A stretch of 64,000 bases of DNA, taken from the NCBI GenBank assembly GCA_944989445.1, contig CALYLW010000212.1:372001-436000 (forward strand), given 5' to 3'. Every line of letters begins with the position of its first letter. Positions within the stretch are counted from its first letter, which is position 1. Source of the DNA: Ampullaceana balthica. Its lineage: Eukaryota > Mollusca > Gastropoda > Lymnaeidae. The position numbers were made by a program, and so were the translations under genes. Of the stretch, positions 12,401-21,786 are shown in pieces. The notes under the pieces are model-generated. The model did no database searches and was not told the DNA's origin. It saw nothing but the letters and a program-made list of their open reading frames with translations.

Positions 12401-15400
12401 AATGATTAGTCCAACTTGGAGGGAACTTCAAGTAATGCGATGCATGTGAAAGCTGCAGCTACAAGATAACGACACTCATAACACTGAAAACATTCTTTTC
12501 TGGATTGAATAACTTTTGTTTCCATAATTTCTAAGAGCAAATGTTTGTGTACAGGCCGATCCCCCTCCATTTAAAACAGTTTTAAGTTATTTTCTGTCAA
12601 CCATTCAAAAGATGACGTGGCAGTGACGGGGGTTTTAGATCACGTCGTTCTCAACGACCACAACGACGCCACGTGCTACACTGCTCCCAACAACAAGGTG
12701 ACGGTCAGACTCAAACAAACTGTTTTATTCACCTGGGTTAGAGTAGTTTTCGAAAACTCAGGTAAAGGAACATTATTTTAAAAAAAAACTTTCTTATAAT
12801 AACAATAATAATAAATTTGTAATTTATATAGCGCTGTATCCCAGCTAGGAACCTGGCTCACAGCGCTTGACAAGGAGATAATAACATAATATAATAATTA
12901 AAATACCATTCATATCATAGTAACAACATAAATGACAGTAGTTAGACATAAGCTACGTTAATCATTAAAAGAAATGTTGTTTCATTAATTTTGTAAATAC
13001 ATTTTGAAGAGATGCGTCTTAAGTTCAGTCTTGAAGGACTTGGTAGTAGGAATACTACGGATGTGTATTTGTAGATAATTTCATTGTTTGGCTGCAAACA
13101 AAGAGAATGAACTTTCACCAACAGTTTTAGTTTGTGTCTTAGGAACACAGAGAATACGTTTGTCTGCAGAAGAGCGTAGCTGACGACTGGGCGAGTAGAC
13201 CGACAGAAGTTCAGTAAGACAGGAAGGGGATGAGTTAGAAAATAAGTTATACGCTTTCTGGTGAAAAGAATGAAATGAACGAAAATTGCTCAAGGCAAGG
13301 TCAATAACTACTTGAAAGTTTATTTTGCGGGTTAAGAATTAAAATAATTTTAAATTGAAATACAATTATTTTCTTATAGATTTTTTAAATTTATTATTAT
13401 TTTTTTCTTCAAAATCTTTTTTGGTTTAGCGGAGGTCAGAAATATCTCCTTGTTTATGACCGCGGTATGGATGAATGGAGAGCGGGTGACTGAGAACTGT
13501 TCCAACCAGAGAACCATTGAGCAGGAGCCTGGCAACTTTGACATCTACTGCCGCAACGTGGACATTATAGATGGGCTGGCTGTGTCGTGGCTAGGACAGG
13601 GATCTGTATGTTCCGTGTACATCAATGGCGGTAAGTTGTGCACATGAAGAAGTATGTTGTGTTGCATGAGAAAATTGTTAGGTAGCAACGCTGTGGGTTC
13701 TCCAGGTTGTATCTTATGGCGCTGAGTGAATGTTAACTGAACGATGTTAGTTTATTGCTCTGTCGATCTACGTCAAAGATATTAGAGTATGCCGTTTGTG
13801 GGATCAACGCAAAAAAAGGATTTGTTAGCAAAAAGAAAACGGGTATGTTTTACTGTATGTGAAATAATGTTAACTATCGTTACTGGATTAAGTTAGTAAG
13901 ATGGTTGCTATTGTTTAAAGTTAAACATCTTCATGTTCTATACCCATTCTTGAGATGTATTAATCTTCCATGTTGCGTTAAAAATGATTATGTAATTTAA
14001 TACTTTATTATCTCTTATACATAAACGCTATAATAATTATAATTTTTCGTTTTTTAAAATTACATTATGCTGTAAATGCCTTTTTTAAAATCAAAATTGT
14101 CTCAAGTATTGCTATTAATTAATTATAGACAATATGTCTAATATGGTGACTTTGCTGTAAAATAGAATATTTAGTGTAAAATACTATCTTCCTTTTTTAA
14201 ATTTACTTAAATTAAATATTCACGTTTTTTTAGCAGCTGAGTTAGAAAATCAATGAACAACCAGTTTATTTTCTGTAAAACCTTTATGATCTCTTGGTAT
14301 ACAGGACGAAGTTTCTCAATCATCAGCACATTCAGTCTGCGCCACTTGGGCCCCAACAAAGAGGTCTCGACATCCATGCTGAGAGCACTGGCTGACGAAG
14401 ATTTCCGCAAGACAAATTGTCTACAAATAGATGATACTGACATTAGCAGCCTTGTGCTCCGACTTGACGAGCCGCGGGAAATCTCGAGGATTGAGCTTCG
14501 GACGAGTACACACATGGGTACGTTATTGTTCAATACAATTCTACGTGTCAATACCAAGATCGTCTATTTGTTTATAAAATTAATTAATGATGCTATGTAA
14601 AATAAACTTATTTTCAAGCGTTCAAAATAAAAAAGTGTTATATTTTGTATGTTTTATTTCTCTTAATTTGGTAATTGCCAACCACAGCCCAATGTCCCCG
14701 TCAGAAATAATTAACTCTTTGATTCAATCTGCGCATTGTTAAGATTTCATTTTGAATGTTTATTTTTTTTAAAGTCTGTGAGAAACATTAAACTTTATTC
14801 AAATCTAAAACTGTCTGAAAACCTTTTTCTACTCCGTGCATGTCGCGTGTGGTCCAAGGTTAGTATTGCCGGGGGTGGGAGTGGGAAATAAGCACCCACT
14901 CCTCTCGAAATATCCCCATAGCTTGCGTCTCATAATAGCCTCTGCTAACCAAAGTCCAACTCCTGGCCTTCTCGTATGACTTGTAACGAAGTCTGGCGGA
15001 TCACGTTTCAACTGACAGGAGAAGGGGTGAAGGCGGGCCGCTGGCGCCTTAAAACCAGCCGCTTCGGGCAGATGGGGCTCGTTAACCTTGATAGGTAGCT
15101 CATCTAGTAGAGGGAAACTCCAATCTCAAACCTCCGTTGTCTCGCGGCCACACCTGTTCACGGAGAGACTAAGGGAGTAAACCCTAACAGAAAATCAGGA
15201 GACGGAGTCCCTTAGGCAGTTTTATTGCGATGCGCTATATCTCTGGCAACTCCTGCGATGCAGATGGCACCTTGTTGTATCAGCTAAGCTGTTCCCCTGG
15301 AATCACCATCTGTGTGGAGAGAGAGGGCCTGCTGCCTGGGCAACAGCTGGTCTTTCTAAAGCTCTGCCTAGGCTATCGTAGCCTCCTGTGTTCTTTTTTT

Positions 15401-18400
15401 TTCCTTCTCTACCTCCTCGACCCAATCCTGGAGAGGTCACTCCAGCTTCGCCGCAAGGCGTAGACACAACACGTGGAGCGGCAGTTACCGGTTATAAGCC
15501 ATTGCTCAATTGGCGTAGAGCTAGGCGCCAGGGGTCGTTCCAGACGGTGGGAGAGATCGCCATGTCTCACTGAGCATCTACCGCCCGCCTTAAGCTGGGC
15601 AGCCCCCAGCCAGTAAGGTGATGTTCCGTCATGGCTCGCCTGCCCCATTGGGTGCATGGGGCTCGGAGTGATCAACTCAACAAGCAAGCCATAAACCCAA
15701 GCACCAACTGAAAAAATAAGAAAGAAGTTACCAGCACTTCGTTTAGCAAGCTGGAATGTCAGAACCCTCTGCAATGGTTTTAACTCTGACCCCTCATGTG
15801 CGGAAGATATAAGGAAGACAGCGGTCATTGACAGGGAACTTTCCCGTCTCGGCATCGACATTGCATGTCTACAGGAGACGCGGCTGGCTGAAAACGGCAA
15901 AAAGGTTGAGGCCAACTACACATTTGTCTGGCAAGGACTACCATCAGACAGACCAAGGCAGCATGGCGTTGGTTTTGCCATAAAAAACTCTCTTATGTCA
16001 TACGTTGAACTGGCGGCACTTGGCACTGAGAGGATACTCGGCATTAAACTTTCAACATCATCTGGCACAGCCCATATCCTCAGCCTGTATGCACCAATTC
16101 TCTGCTCCGAAGAAGAGTTAAAAGAAACCTTCTATGAGGCTCTAGACTCCGCAGTAGCAAATATTCCCACATATGAGAGTCTATACCTCCTCGGTGACTT
16201 CAACGCCAGGGTAGGTGCAGATCACAAAGCCTGGTCCACCAGAATCGGCTTACATGGCATTGGTAAAATTAATAACAACGGCCAGCGGCTGCTCGAGCTA
16301 TGCAATACTCTTAATCTGTGTCTAACTAACACATTCTTCAAATGCAAGGACATCCACAAAGTGTCTTGGAGACATCCCCGCTCCAAGCACTGGCACCAGC
16401 TTCATCTGGTTCTCACCAGGCGATCTGATCTGGCCAGTGTGCTCCAAACACGCAGTTACCACAGTGCCGACTGTGACACAGACCACTCTTTGGTCGCAAG
16501 CAGAATCAAATTAATACCAAAGAAATTGTGTCACTCAAAGAGCAAGGGTAAAACTCGCATCAACACGCAGAATATCAACTGCCCTGAGATAAGTGATCAA
16601 CTTAACACCAAGCTTGAGCAAGCTCTTAAAGCCAACACCTCGCAGAAAGAAATCCCCAATCCGCATGATGCTATAGGGACAGAACAAATCGATGCGAATT
16701 GGCTCCATATTCGAGACACTATTTACAACACCTCTCTTGCCGTCCTCGGGAGGAAGGAAAGAAAAAATGCAGATTGGTTTGAGGCCCACTGGGTTACAAT
16801 GAATCCCGTGACGGAGACAAAAAGAAAAGCTCTACTGGCCTACAAAGCTTCCCCAGGACCTGACACCCTGAAATGTCTCAGAAGTGCCAGAAACACAGCC
16901 CGGAAGACTGCACGTTTTTGCACTAACACTTATTGGGTGGAATTATGCAAAAGCATTCAATCTGCGGCTGATCAGGGAGATATAAAACAAATGTACGAAG
17001 GCATAAAAAAGGCCACTGGGCCCACAACTTCAAATCAGCTCCAATCAAGACAAAATCAGGTGAGATGATCACAGAACGAGACAAGCAGATGCGGCGCTGG
17101 ACTGAGCACTATCTAGAACTCTATGCGACACAGAATGTAGTATCTGACTCTGTCATAGAAAGAATATCAGATCTACCAGTTCTAGATCAGCTTGATGCTC
17201 CACCGTCAATAGAGGAGCTTGGTAGGGCTATCGATCATCTGAGAAATGGGAAGGCCCCAGGCAACGATGACATTCCTGCAGAAGTCCTTAAGCACGGCCA
17301 GCCAGCACTACTGAAGCCTCTGCACGAACTCATATGCGATTGCTGGGAACGCGGTCACATCCCACAGGACATGCGTGACGCCAAAATAGTTACGCTTTAT
17401 AAGAACAAAGGAGATCGCAGCGATTGCAATAACTTTCGTGGTATCTCCTTACTGAGTATTGTGGGAAAGGCTTTTGCCAGAGTGATCCTTGCACGCCTGC
17501 AAATTCTGGCGCAAAATGTCTACCCAAGAATCACAATGCGGTTTTCGGGCTGGCCGGTCAACAATGGACATGATCTTCTCACTCCGTCAGCTACAAGAGA
17601 AATGTCGGGAGCAACAGAAAGCCCTCTTTGTTGCCTTCATATATCTAACAAAGGCATTTGACCTGGTCAGCCGCGAGGGTCTGCTACGTATATTGGAAAA
17701 AATAGGATTCCCGCCGCGGCTTCTCTCCATCATCGAGTCCTTCCACACCAATATGCACAGCACAGTGCTCTTCGATGGTGCCACCTCAGAACCCTTCCCA
17801 GTCTGTAGCGGAGTCAAACAGGGCTGTGTACTGGCTCCAACACTCTTCGGTATCTTTTTCTCGATGCTACTGCGTCATTCATTCGAGGACTGTTTCGAGG
17901 GTGTAAACATCCATACCAGGGTGGATGGAAATCAGTACAACATCAGCCGTCTCCGTGCAAAGAGAAAAGTGGAAAATGTTTTAATTAGAGAGCTGCTCTT
18001 CGCGGATGACGCAGCCCTTACCTCACATTCAGAGATAGGTCTCCAACTTTTGGTCGACAAGTTTTCAGAGGCATGCAAAGATTTTGGTCTAACGATAAGC
18101 CTCAAAAAGACCAACATTATGAGACAAGGAACTGACTGCTTCCCAGCAATCTCCATTGAGGGAAACACCTTGGATGTCGTCGAGGATTTTACCTACCTTG
18201 GCAGTAACATCACAAGCACAGTCTCCCTGGAAAAGGAAATTGAAACCAGAATTAGCAAGGCTTCATCACTAATGGCTAGGCTGAATAAAAAAAGTGTGGA
18301 ACAATGCACAGCTCACTGCTAGGACAAAAATCACTGTGTACCAGGCCTGCGTGCTCAGCACACTCCTCTATGGCAGCGAGTGCTTGACGACCTATGCCAA

Positions 18401-21400
18401 ACAAACAAAGCAACTCAACAGCTTCCACGTACGATGCTTGCGCAGGATTCTGCACATCAAGTGGCAGGACAAGATAACGAATGTCGAGGTACTCAGAAGG
18501 AGTCATATGCTGAGCATGCACTCAATCCTGAGTGAGAGGCGCCTGCGGTGGCTGGGACATGTCCGCAGGATGAACTTGGAGCGCATTCCAAGAGCCCTGC
18601 TTTACGGTGAGCTGGCAACTGGTATGCGGAAGAGAGGACGCCCCTGCTTGCGCTTCAAGGATGTCTGCAAGAAAGACATGAGTCTGGCGCAGATAGACCA
18701 TAAAACGTGGGAAACCATTGCTGAGGAACGCACCTCCTGGCGGGCTAAATTACGCGAGGGCATCCAAGTCGCGGAAGCTTCCCTTACAGTCAAGAGCGAG
18801 GAGAAAAGGGCCAGGAGAAAGGGAAAGGGGGGTAGAGGAGCAGGAGGAAACGCCATCATCCCATGAGGATGGACGGATGCCATAGATGTCGCGTGTGTCG
18901 TCTGCTATGTTCAGCAATAGTGACGGTACTATACGTAATGGCAGGAATAGTTTTGAAAGTAACACAAACTTTAATTTCTGTGGGTTTCAAATGATGAACT
19001 ATTTACACTTACACCCTACATTTCATCCCATGCTCATGTCTTGAAATTTGTCAAAGAAAGTTCAAAAGTTTATAACCAGAAAACATTTGTAATTTTCAAT
19101 ATACATTTAACGCTAGAACTATATATGCCATTTAATTATCATAATCTTATCACTTCCTTCGAAGTAACTCGAACAAATGGTATTTTATAATCTAAAGAAC
19201 ACCTTCCGTTTCAAGAGGACTCTGCTTTTTATCACTAAAAATACCATGCAAGAAAATATTTTGATACAGAATAAGCGTGTATCTTCAAACGTGAACATTC
19301 ACGAGACGATTTAAAAATTCCCTCCCTGAACTACCAATTACAAATTAAAATTTACTTCTCTCTAACTCCAATTAACATTTGGTTCCTTCAGAACCATAAC
19401 TTAATTGGAGTTCCCAAAATATCCTTTCCAGCACATAACTTCCGTTACCCATCAAAGATTCACGTCTTCTTAGCTAAATAGATTTAAAAAATGAATAGAT
19501 AAATACGTACAATAATGTGTGTTTTGCCGTATTTGTCCCCAGACTCGTCTGATAACCAGAGATTTGAATATAACATTCAGTTATTCCAAGAGGGAGACGA
19601 CATCAACTTCTTTGAACACCTAGCCACGGAGACCAGCCACACAGACTTCATCAATCTCTATCCGACCGAGTCAAAAATGAAGAGATTGACTTTAAACGTA
19701 ACGCGTGGATCGATAAACATATGCGTGCTTGAACTCTACGGCGGTAAGTGTTGTATTTTATGTGTTTAGAATGTGTTTTTATCTGTAATTTTAATTAGTA
19801 AATTTGATAAGTGGATAGGATGGGTTTTTGTTCATTGCTACATAATTGTTGTATTTTACAAATATGGCATGTTAGAATCTGAACTACTTATCTGATGCAC
19901 ATCATTATCAGTATAAACTATACTAAACGATAATATGCTTGATTAGTGTTACTTAAAATAATTAAAACATTTTTTAAACGAACAAAAATATTTTTTTTAA
20001 ATTAAAAAAATGCACAATTTGATAACGAATGTATGCTGAATCTTTTTTAGGAAAATATGATAATCAAAATATAGAGTCCTAAGCTATAACATTGTTTCCC
20101 AAAATAATGTGTATGTTGCCTATCTGTTGCCAAAACCTTTAAGAAAATAATATTAAGTTAACAGATACGTAAATTTGGGTGTGTCCCATTTCGGATGTAT
20201 TGTTTTAGAGTGTGCATGCTAATAAGATGGGATATAAAAAGATCCAAAACACCTAAGAAGATAGATATAGCAGGCAGTTTGGGATTTATTTAATAACTCA
20301 ACTGTCATTATTGTTTTATCCCAGAATGCCCAGCACCATCGTTTGGACTTGATTGCGAGGAGACATGCATGTTAAGCTGTCATAAGGAGGTTTGCAGCTT
20401 TATTGGAGTCTGTCACCAGTGCCACGCAGAGAGATACGGGCGCTTCTGTATGGAAGGTCAAATACTTGTTTAATGGAATTAAATTTTGTTCTTTTTTTCC
20501 CTCTTATATATAATAAGAGATTCAGGAAATAGGCTTTTGTGTCTTTTTGTAATATTTATAAACATTATTTTTTTAAACTTTTATTTATTTATCTGTTGAA
20601 AATTTTTAGTTTTTAAATATATATTTAAAATGTATAACACTGTAACATATTTAATTTGAGTTTTCTGTTTTCTTTCAGGTGCAAAAGACTTTGCAGAAGT
20701 AATGGAGACAAACAAAAAAACTGAGTCTTCGCACGATTCTACTCAACATAAAGAGAGCAGTGCCTTTATGTACATGTTCATCCCATTCTTAATGGCAATT
20801 TCGTGTTTTGTTTGTGCTATGAGCTTGTCAAAGGAAGGAAAAACTAACAACAGCTCCTTGTCATATAAAAGGTGAATTATGTGTGTGCTTTTTTTTATCA
20901 GTATTTTACAGGTATCAAAGAGTCCTAAAGTAGTATGTAGCCGTTATCTTTGTAAGGAAAGGCAAAAACATCCGGGTAATTCATCATGCCTTCTTGCTCA
21001 CATCGTCTTGTGCTTGTTCTAGCCTATGGAGAATTATATATATATAGACATTTTCAATTTGTTTTTAACTTTATCTACCCACAAAAATTTGTTTTATGCG
21101 AGGTGGTGGAGTCGTAGCGCACTCGGCTGTCGTACGGAGAGAGGCACGGTTTCGCGCCTCGGTGCTGGCGATGTCCCCGAGTTCACCCAGCTTCGAAAGG
21201 GTACCTGACATCGGTTGTGGAAATTAAATGCGGCTAGGCATTGTGCTGGCAACAGAATCCCTCGGTATGCCGTGTCTAAAAACTGTGAAAGCTACTTCAC
21301 TGACCACCCATAGGCTATCATGGTCTGAAAAAGTGTCTTTACTCTACGTGTTACATTCTGTAACCTTTGTTTCATGTTATGTTTCCAGACCAAGCCCTGA

Positions 21401-21629
21401 GGTCAGACTTCATTCCTTGGTTCTGACCACTTCGAGCGCTGAGAGTGATGTCCACAAATCCCAAGGACAGTCGCAGTATCCGAACGGTGGACCGCCAGAA
21501 TCAAAGGTCGATGCCACCCCATCACAAAACCCGTCGTTTTTATCTGTTGATGAACAGTCGGAATCTCTGGATGCTGATAATCAGCCGCTACCAACTTCGC
21601 TTCTGTCGACCACAGATGCTACGGAATGA
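295..21629 (+). CDS. Gene A: lectin-like/EGF single-pass receptor, 5'-partial, spliced
   Basis: Fifteen exons with consensus splice sites (listed separately) join into one frame of 770 codons plus TGA. Order: a-b-c-d lobes, three micro-exon linkers, 8-Cys EGF, second a-b-c-d set, second 8-Cys EGF, transmembrane exon, cytoplasmic tail. Exons are phase 1-1 except the TM/tail junction (phase 2). The b, c and d exons show the pattern of galactose-binding-like (fucolectin or F5/8C-type) folds, ending in strands such as INIYGG, VYINGG and LELYGG. It should sit in the plasma membrane with lectin-like lobes outside. The signal peptide and probably a first EGF exon lie left of the window, by comparison with gene C. 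Domain naming is by eye, without a profile search; the exon chain itself is well supported. Confidence 0.85.
424..763 (+). repeat. 46-bp minisatellite carrying the exon end and 5' splice site
   Basis: Seven head-to-tail units begin in the last 24 bases of exon 1 and include about 22 bases of intron. The exon/intron junction recurs every 46 bases. Junctions at 448, 540, 586 and 724 keep GTAAGT; those at 494, 632 and 678 read TTAAGT and have lost the donor. Only the first junction preserves the full protein, because a TAA in unit 2 closes the frame at 497. Confidence 0.95.
764..1501 (+). other. Intron, nothing recognised
   Basis: AT-rich intron between gene A exons 1 and 2. I see no coding, RNA or repeat feature beyond the minisatellite at its left end. 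Confidence 0.6.
1502..1699 (+). CDS. Gene A exon 2: b-type half-lobe
   Basis: The acceptor is TTTTCAG and the donor is GG|GTGAGT; phase 1-1, 66 residues. It holds three cysteines (IQCDD, FCTRT, VCTIN) and ends with the lobe-closing strand CTINIYGG. It pairs with exon 1 as the first galactose-binding-like lobe and matches exon 13430 in length and cysteine placing. Confidence 0.85.
1700..2433 (+). other. Intron, nothing recognised
   Basis: AT-rich intron between the b and c exons. No feature is supported. Confidence 0.6.
2434..2625 (+). CDS. Gene A exon 3: c-type half-lobe
   Basis: The acceptor is TATCCAG and the donor is G|GTACTA (weaker than its neighbours); phase 1-1, 64 residues. It starts GQNVATF, the family's usual G-x-N-V-A opening of a fucolectin-like lobe (compare GRNVAIK in gene C). 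It ends in a hydrophobic strand, MQVLTMVILTG. The cysteines seen in other c exons are absent. Confidence 0.8.
2626..3744 (+). other. Intron with one repeat fragment
   Basis: AT-rich intron. The only recognisable content is the repeat piece at 3205-3300, described separately. Confidence 0.55.
3205..3300 (-). repeat. Fragment of GC-rich interspersed repeat
   Basis: About 90 bases are the reverse complement of 9990-10090 with few differences, sharing GGGTCTTCCTGGAAGACCC and AGCTATCTGGCCCCC. The two copies face each other across the micro-exon array. Confidence 0.8.
3745..3948 (+). CDS. Gene A exon 4: d-type half-lobe
   Basis: The acceptor is CGACTCTAG and the donor is CAG|GTATCG; phase 1-1, 68 residues. 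It ends TICEIMIFAG, parallel to CVLELYGG at 19743 and CEVEIFG in gene C. It closes the second lobe of the first module. Confidence 0.85.
3949..5470 (+). other. Intron, AT-rich
   Basis: Very AT-rich intron with low-complexity A/T runs around 4440-4510 and an (AT)n stretch near 5075. It contains the tRNA-derived piece at 5234-5335 and nothing else I can support. Confidence 0.55.
5234..5335 (+). mobile_element. tRNA-derived SINE fragment
   Basis: It shares GGATAGCGAAGTC, ACAAGCT, CACGTTAAA and GATGAATGACTA with 26929-27030 in the same order, and looks like a tRNA head (A box and degenerate B box) followed by a short tail. Confidence 0.6.
5471..5518 (+). CDS. Gene A exon 5: 48-nt linker micro-exon
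   Basis: Acceptor CCACACAAG, donor GAAG|GTAAAC, phase 1-1. It encodes a 16-residue polar spacer, DQQNSTTWKTKVSNTE, with an N-glycosylation sequon (NST). There is no domain; it would lengthen the stalk between the first lobes and the EGF exon. Its acceptor side resembles the defective copies at 5710 and 7406. Confidence 0.7.
5710..5760 (+). pseudogene. Dead linker micro-exon (donor lost)
   Basis: It follows the acceptor TTCCAAACAAAG and is 51 nt long, which would be phase 1-1. The frame is open and Thr/Ser-rich (NTSTPLNITTSTNK). The expected GT after AAATAAAG is CT, so the donor is gone. It is similar to exon 5471 at its start and to 7406 in the CACTTCAACTCC block. Confidence 0.55.
6098..6796. 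mobile_element. Non-autonomous DNA transposon with TATATAC-type TIRs
   Basis: The ends are inverted: CCGTATATACTTGTTCTATAG at the left and the complement of CCGTATATACTCGATCTAGAG at the right. TA flanks both sides. Two AGCCGACCCC blocks lie inside (around 6408 and 6730). A LINE tail (6172-6372) is inserted within. Confidence 0.6.
6172..6372 (-). mobile_element. L2-like LINE 3' end
   Basis: An (ATA)n tail and the sequence TTTATAGCGCTGTTTCCCAGCAAGGAGCC match the 3' ends of the copies at 12808 and 45798, all in minus orientation. It is a short 5'-truncated insertion. Confidence 0.7.
7406..7445 (+). pseudogene. Dead linker micro-exon (acceptor lost)
   Basis: The block TTTCCAAACAAAA followed by GACACTTCAACTCCC matches 5697-5735, but the acceptor AG is now AA and no donor follows. 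It is a decayed relative of the 5471/5710 micro-exons. Confidence 0.4.
8065..8094 (+). CDS. Gene A exon 6: 30-nt linker micro-exon
   Basis: Acceptor TTTCATATAG, donor AAAT|GTAAGA, phase 1-1, ten acidic/polar residues (DEDQDQLTHK). It keeps frame with its neighbours whether included or skipped. Near-copies of the exon and its flanks occur at 9103 (dead) and 9786 (shortened). Confidence 0.6.
9103..9133 (+). pseudogene. Dead copy of micro-exon 8065
   Basis: It aligns with 8065-8094 (GATCAAGAC, TAACACA). The donor GTAAGA has become TTAAGA, the copy is 31 nt, and the second codon in the expected frame is TAA. It cannot serve as a coding exon. Confidence 0.6.
9786..9803 (+). CDS. Gene A exon 7: 18-nt linker micro-exon
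   Basis: Acceptor TTCCAATCCAG, donor AAAT|GTAAGA, phase 1-1, six residues (GEVTHK). Its 3' half and donor are identical to exon 8065 (ACACACAAAT|GTAAGAG). It is probably the third unit of the same tandem duplication, shortened. Very short exons need RNA support. Confidence 0.5.
9990..10540. repeat. GC-rich interspersed repeat, possibly a LINE 5' region
   Basis: An abrupt GC-rich island in AT-rich intron, without a meaningful long ORF. The first 95 bases recur inverted at 3205-3300. Its composition resembles the 5' part of the LINE at 14852, but no shared block was seen, so its class is open. Confidence 0.55.
10541..11317 (+). other. Intron, nothing recognised
   Basis: AT-rich sequence up to the acceptor of the EGF exon. 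No feature is supported. Confidence 0.6.
11318..11458 (+). CDS. Gene A exon 8: 8-Cys EGF module
   Basis: The acceptor is CGTCTTTAG and the donor is ACT|GTGAGT; phase 1-1, 47 residues. Eight cysteines (HCG, KCT, RCNC, LCD, LCK, KCV, ACQ) give the laminin/MEGF-type EGF spacing. It separates the two lobe modules. The same module recurs at 20325, 41637, 51091 and 59216. Confidence 0.85.
11540..11850 (+). repeat. Degenerate ~32-bp minisatellite
   Basis: About nine imperfect units of the form TATCCCTACCTATCTCAGAAAATGAAG follow one another in the intron, about 80 bases after the EGF exon donor. Both length and sequence vary between units. Confidence 0.8.
12120..12380. mobile_element. Penelope-like terminal repeat with internal inverted arms
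   Basis: AGGTAAATGTATAATATAAA near 12153 returns inverted near 12375, with the ACAGGGTATTAG block inside both arms. Between them lies GGAAGGC-loop-GCCGAAACG (12295-12316), the stem II core seen in Penelope-type hammerhead motifs. Homologous sequence is at 52590 (minus) and 48340. Confidence 0.55.
12612..12761 (+). CDS. Gene A exon 9: a-type half-lobe of module 2
   Basis: Acceptor CATTCAAAAG, donor TCAG|GTAAAG, phase 1-1, 50 residues. It has the NDATCYTAPNN turn and ends LFTWVRVVFENSG, the same pattern as exon 1. It starts the second lectin-like module after the EGF exon. Confidence 0.85.
12808..13310 (-). mobile_element. L2-like LINE 3' fragment
   Basis: The (AAT)n tail, the TATAGCGCTGTATCCCAGC block and a decayed C-terminal RT-protein region (LTELLSVYSPSRQLRSSAD, minus strand) match the copy at 45798-47230. 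It is truncated and broken. Confidence 0.8.
13430..13630 (+). CDS. Gene A exon 10: b-type half-lobe of module 2
   Basis: The acceptor is TTTGGTTTAG and the donor is GGCG|GTAAGT; phase 1-1, 67 residues. Cysteines occur in ENCSN, IYCRN and VCSVY, and it ends CSVYINGG. It joins exon 9 in frame to complete lobe 1 of module 2. Confidence 0.9.
14305..14517 (+). CDS. Gene A exon 11: c-type half-lobe of module 2
   Basis: The acceptor is GGTATACAG and the donor is ATGG|GTACGT; phase 1-1, 71 residues. It opens GRSFSIIS, a variant of the family's G-R-N-V-A start, and holds one cysteine (TNCLQ) and the strand ISRIELRTS. The intron that follows received the 4-kb LINE. Confidence 0.85.
15697..17068 (+). 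pseudogene. LINE endonuclease region (EEP fold), frameshifted
   Basis: Open from 15697 without an early ATG. Recognisable parts are the N-terminal SWNVRTL, the LQETR catalytic segment, LLGDFNARVG and DTDHSLV, in the order of exonuclease-endonuclease-phosphatase domains. A one-base loss near 17035 moves the reading into the next frame. Part of the LINE at 14852-18895. Confidence 0.8.
17065..18322 (+). pseudogene. LINE reverse transcriptase region, frameshifted
   Basis: It opens in one frame (fingers/palm part with NFRGISLLS) and continues from about 17530 in another (CGFRAGRST, GVKQGCVLAP, LLFADDAAL). The FADD catalytic box is intact, but the shift near 17525 and another near 18300 break the protein. 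Confidence 0.85.
18294..18866 (+). pseudogene. LINE C-terminal region
   Basis: Third frame of the same protein, with the Arg-rich stretch WLGHVRRMN, then RGRPCLRFKDVCK and a basic tail. Homologous C-terminal sequence, minus strand, is at 63181-63532. Confidence 0.75.
18908..19542 (+). other. Intron, nothing recognised
   Basis: Remaining intron between the LINE and the last d-type exon. No feature is supported. Confidence 0.6.
19543..19743 (+). CDS. Gene A exon 12: d-type half-lobe of module 2
   Basis: The acceptor is TTTGTCCCCAG and the donor is GGCG|GTAAGT; phase 1-1, 67 residues. It ends INICVLELYGG and joins exon 11 in frame across the 5-kb intron holding the LINE. Confidence 0.9.
19744..20324 (+). 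other. Intron, nothing recognised
   Basis: AT-rich intron between the last d-type exon and the second EGF exon. Confidence 0.6.
20325..20456 (+). CDS. Gene A exon 13: 8-Cys EGF module
   Basis: Acceptor TTATCCCAG, donor GAAG|GTCAAA, phase 1-1, 132 nt (44 residues), the same length as the EGF exons at 41637 and 59216. Eight cysteines run from ECPAP to FCMEG. It is the membrane-proximal extracellular module. Confidence 0.9.
20679..20871 (+). CDS. Gene A exon 14: stalk and transmembrane segment
   Basis: The acceptor is TTTCTTTCAG and the donor is AAAAG|GTGAAT. It starts in phase 1 and ends in phase 2. A charged 26-residue stalk is followed by a hydrophobic helix of about 21 residues (FMYMFIPFLMAISCFVCAMS) and then a Lys-containing stop-transfer stretch. 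This is the evidence for a single-pass receptor. Confidence 0.9.
21098..21345 (+). mobile_element. tRNA-derived SINE
   Basis: A tRNA-like head (GTGGAGTCGTAGCGCACTCG as A box; a degenerate B-box region follows) is followed by a body shared with 59486-59750 (GAGTTCACCCAGC, ACATCGGTTG, CTACTTCACT, GGTCTGAAAA). It sits in the last intron of gene A and ends about 40 bases before the tail exon. Confidence 0.7.
21389..21629 (+). CDS. Gene A exon 15: cytoplasmic tail and stop
   Basis: Acceptor ATGTTTCCAG, entered in phase 2, ends TGA at 21627-21629. About 80 residues rich in Ser, Pro, Gln, Asp and Glu. No ITAM, ITIM, TIR or death domain is visible; one QYPNG tyrosine is present. A signalling role cannot be read from it. 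Confidence 0.9.
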
Positions 21630-21780
21630 AGATTCAGTGTCAGTATATCCAGATAAGGAACATTATCAATTCGATTAAGTTTGAGTGAAGTGAAAGGAAT
21701 AAGGCGAATTGATCCGGTTTTCCACCGACAGTATCTCAGCAGCAATACTCGTTTACGGGGCCTCAGGTTGAAAAGAAATC

Positions 21781-21786
21781 AATAAA
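21781..21786 (+). terminator. Polyadenylation signal of gene A
   Basis: AATAAA lies 152 bases after the stop codon, the first canonical signal downstream. Confidence 0.7.

Larger units (their letters stand above)
14852..18895 (+). mobile_element. Endonuclease/RT LINE with 12-bp target duplication
   Basis: ATGTCGCGTGTG flanks the element exactly at 14840-14851 and 18896-18907, so both ends are fixed. The element is 4044 bp, has a GC-rich leader (14852-15690), an AP-endonuclease-like region, an RT and a C-terminal region, all in the sense of gene A. At least three frame breaks make it non-functional. A bare 3' end of the same family is at 22386. Confidence 0.9.

Noticed and set aside
21228..21388. 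Upstream extension of the last gene A exon as an ORF
   Set aside because: It covers a SINE and a clear intron end; the spliced frame from 20871 enters at 21389.
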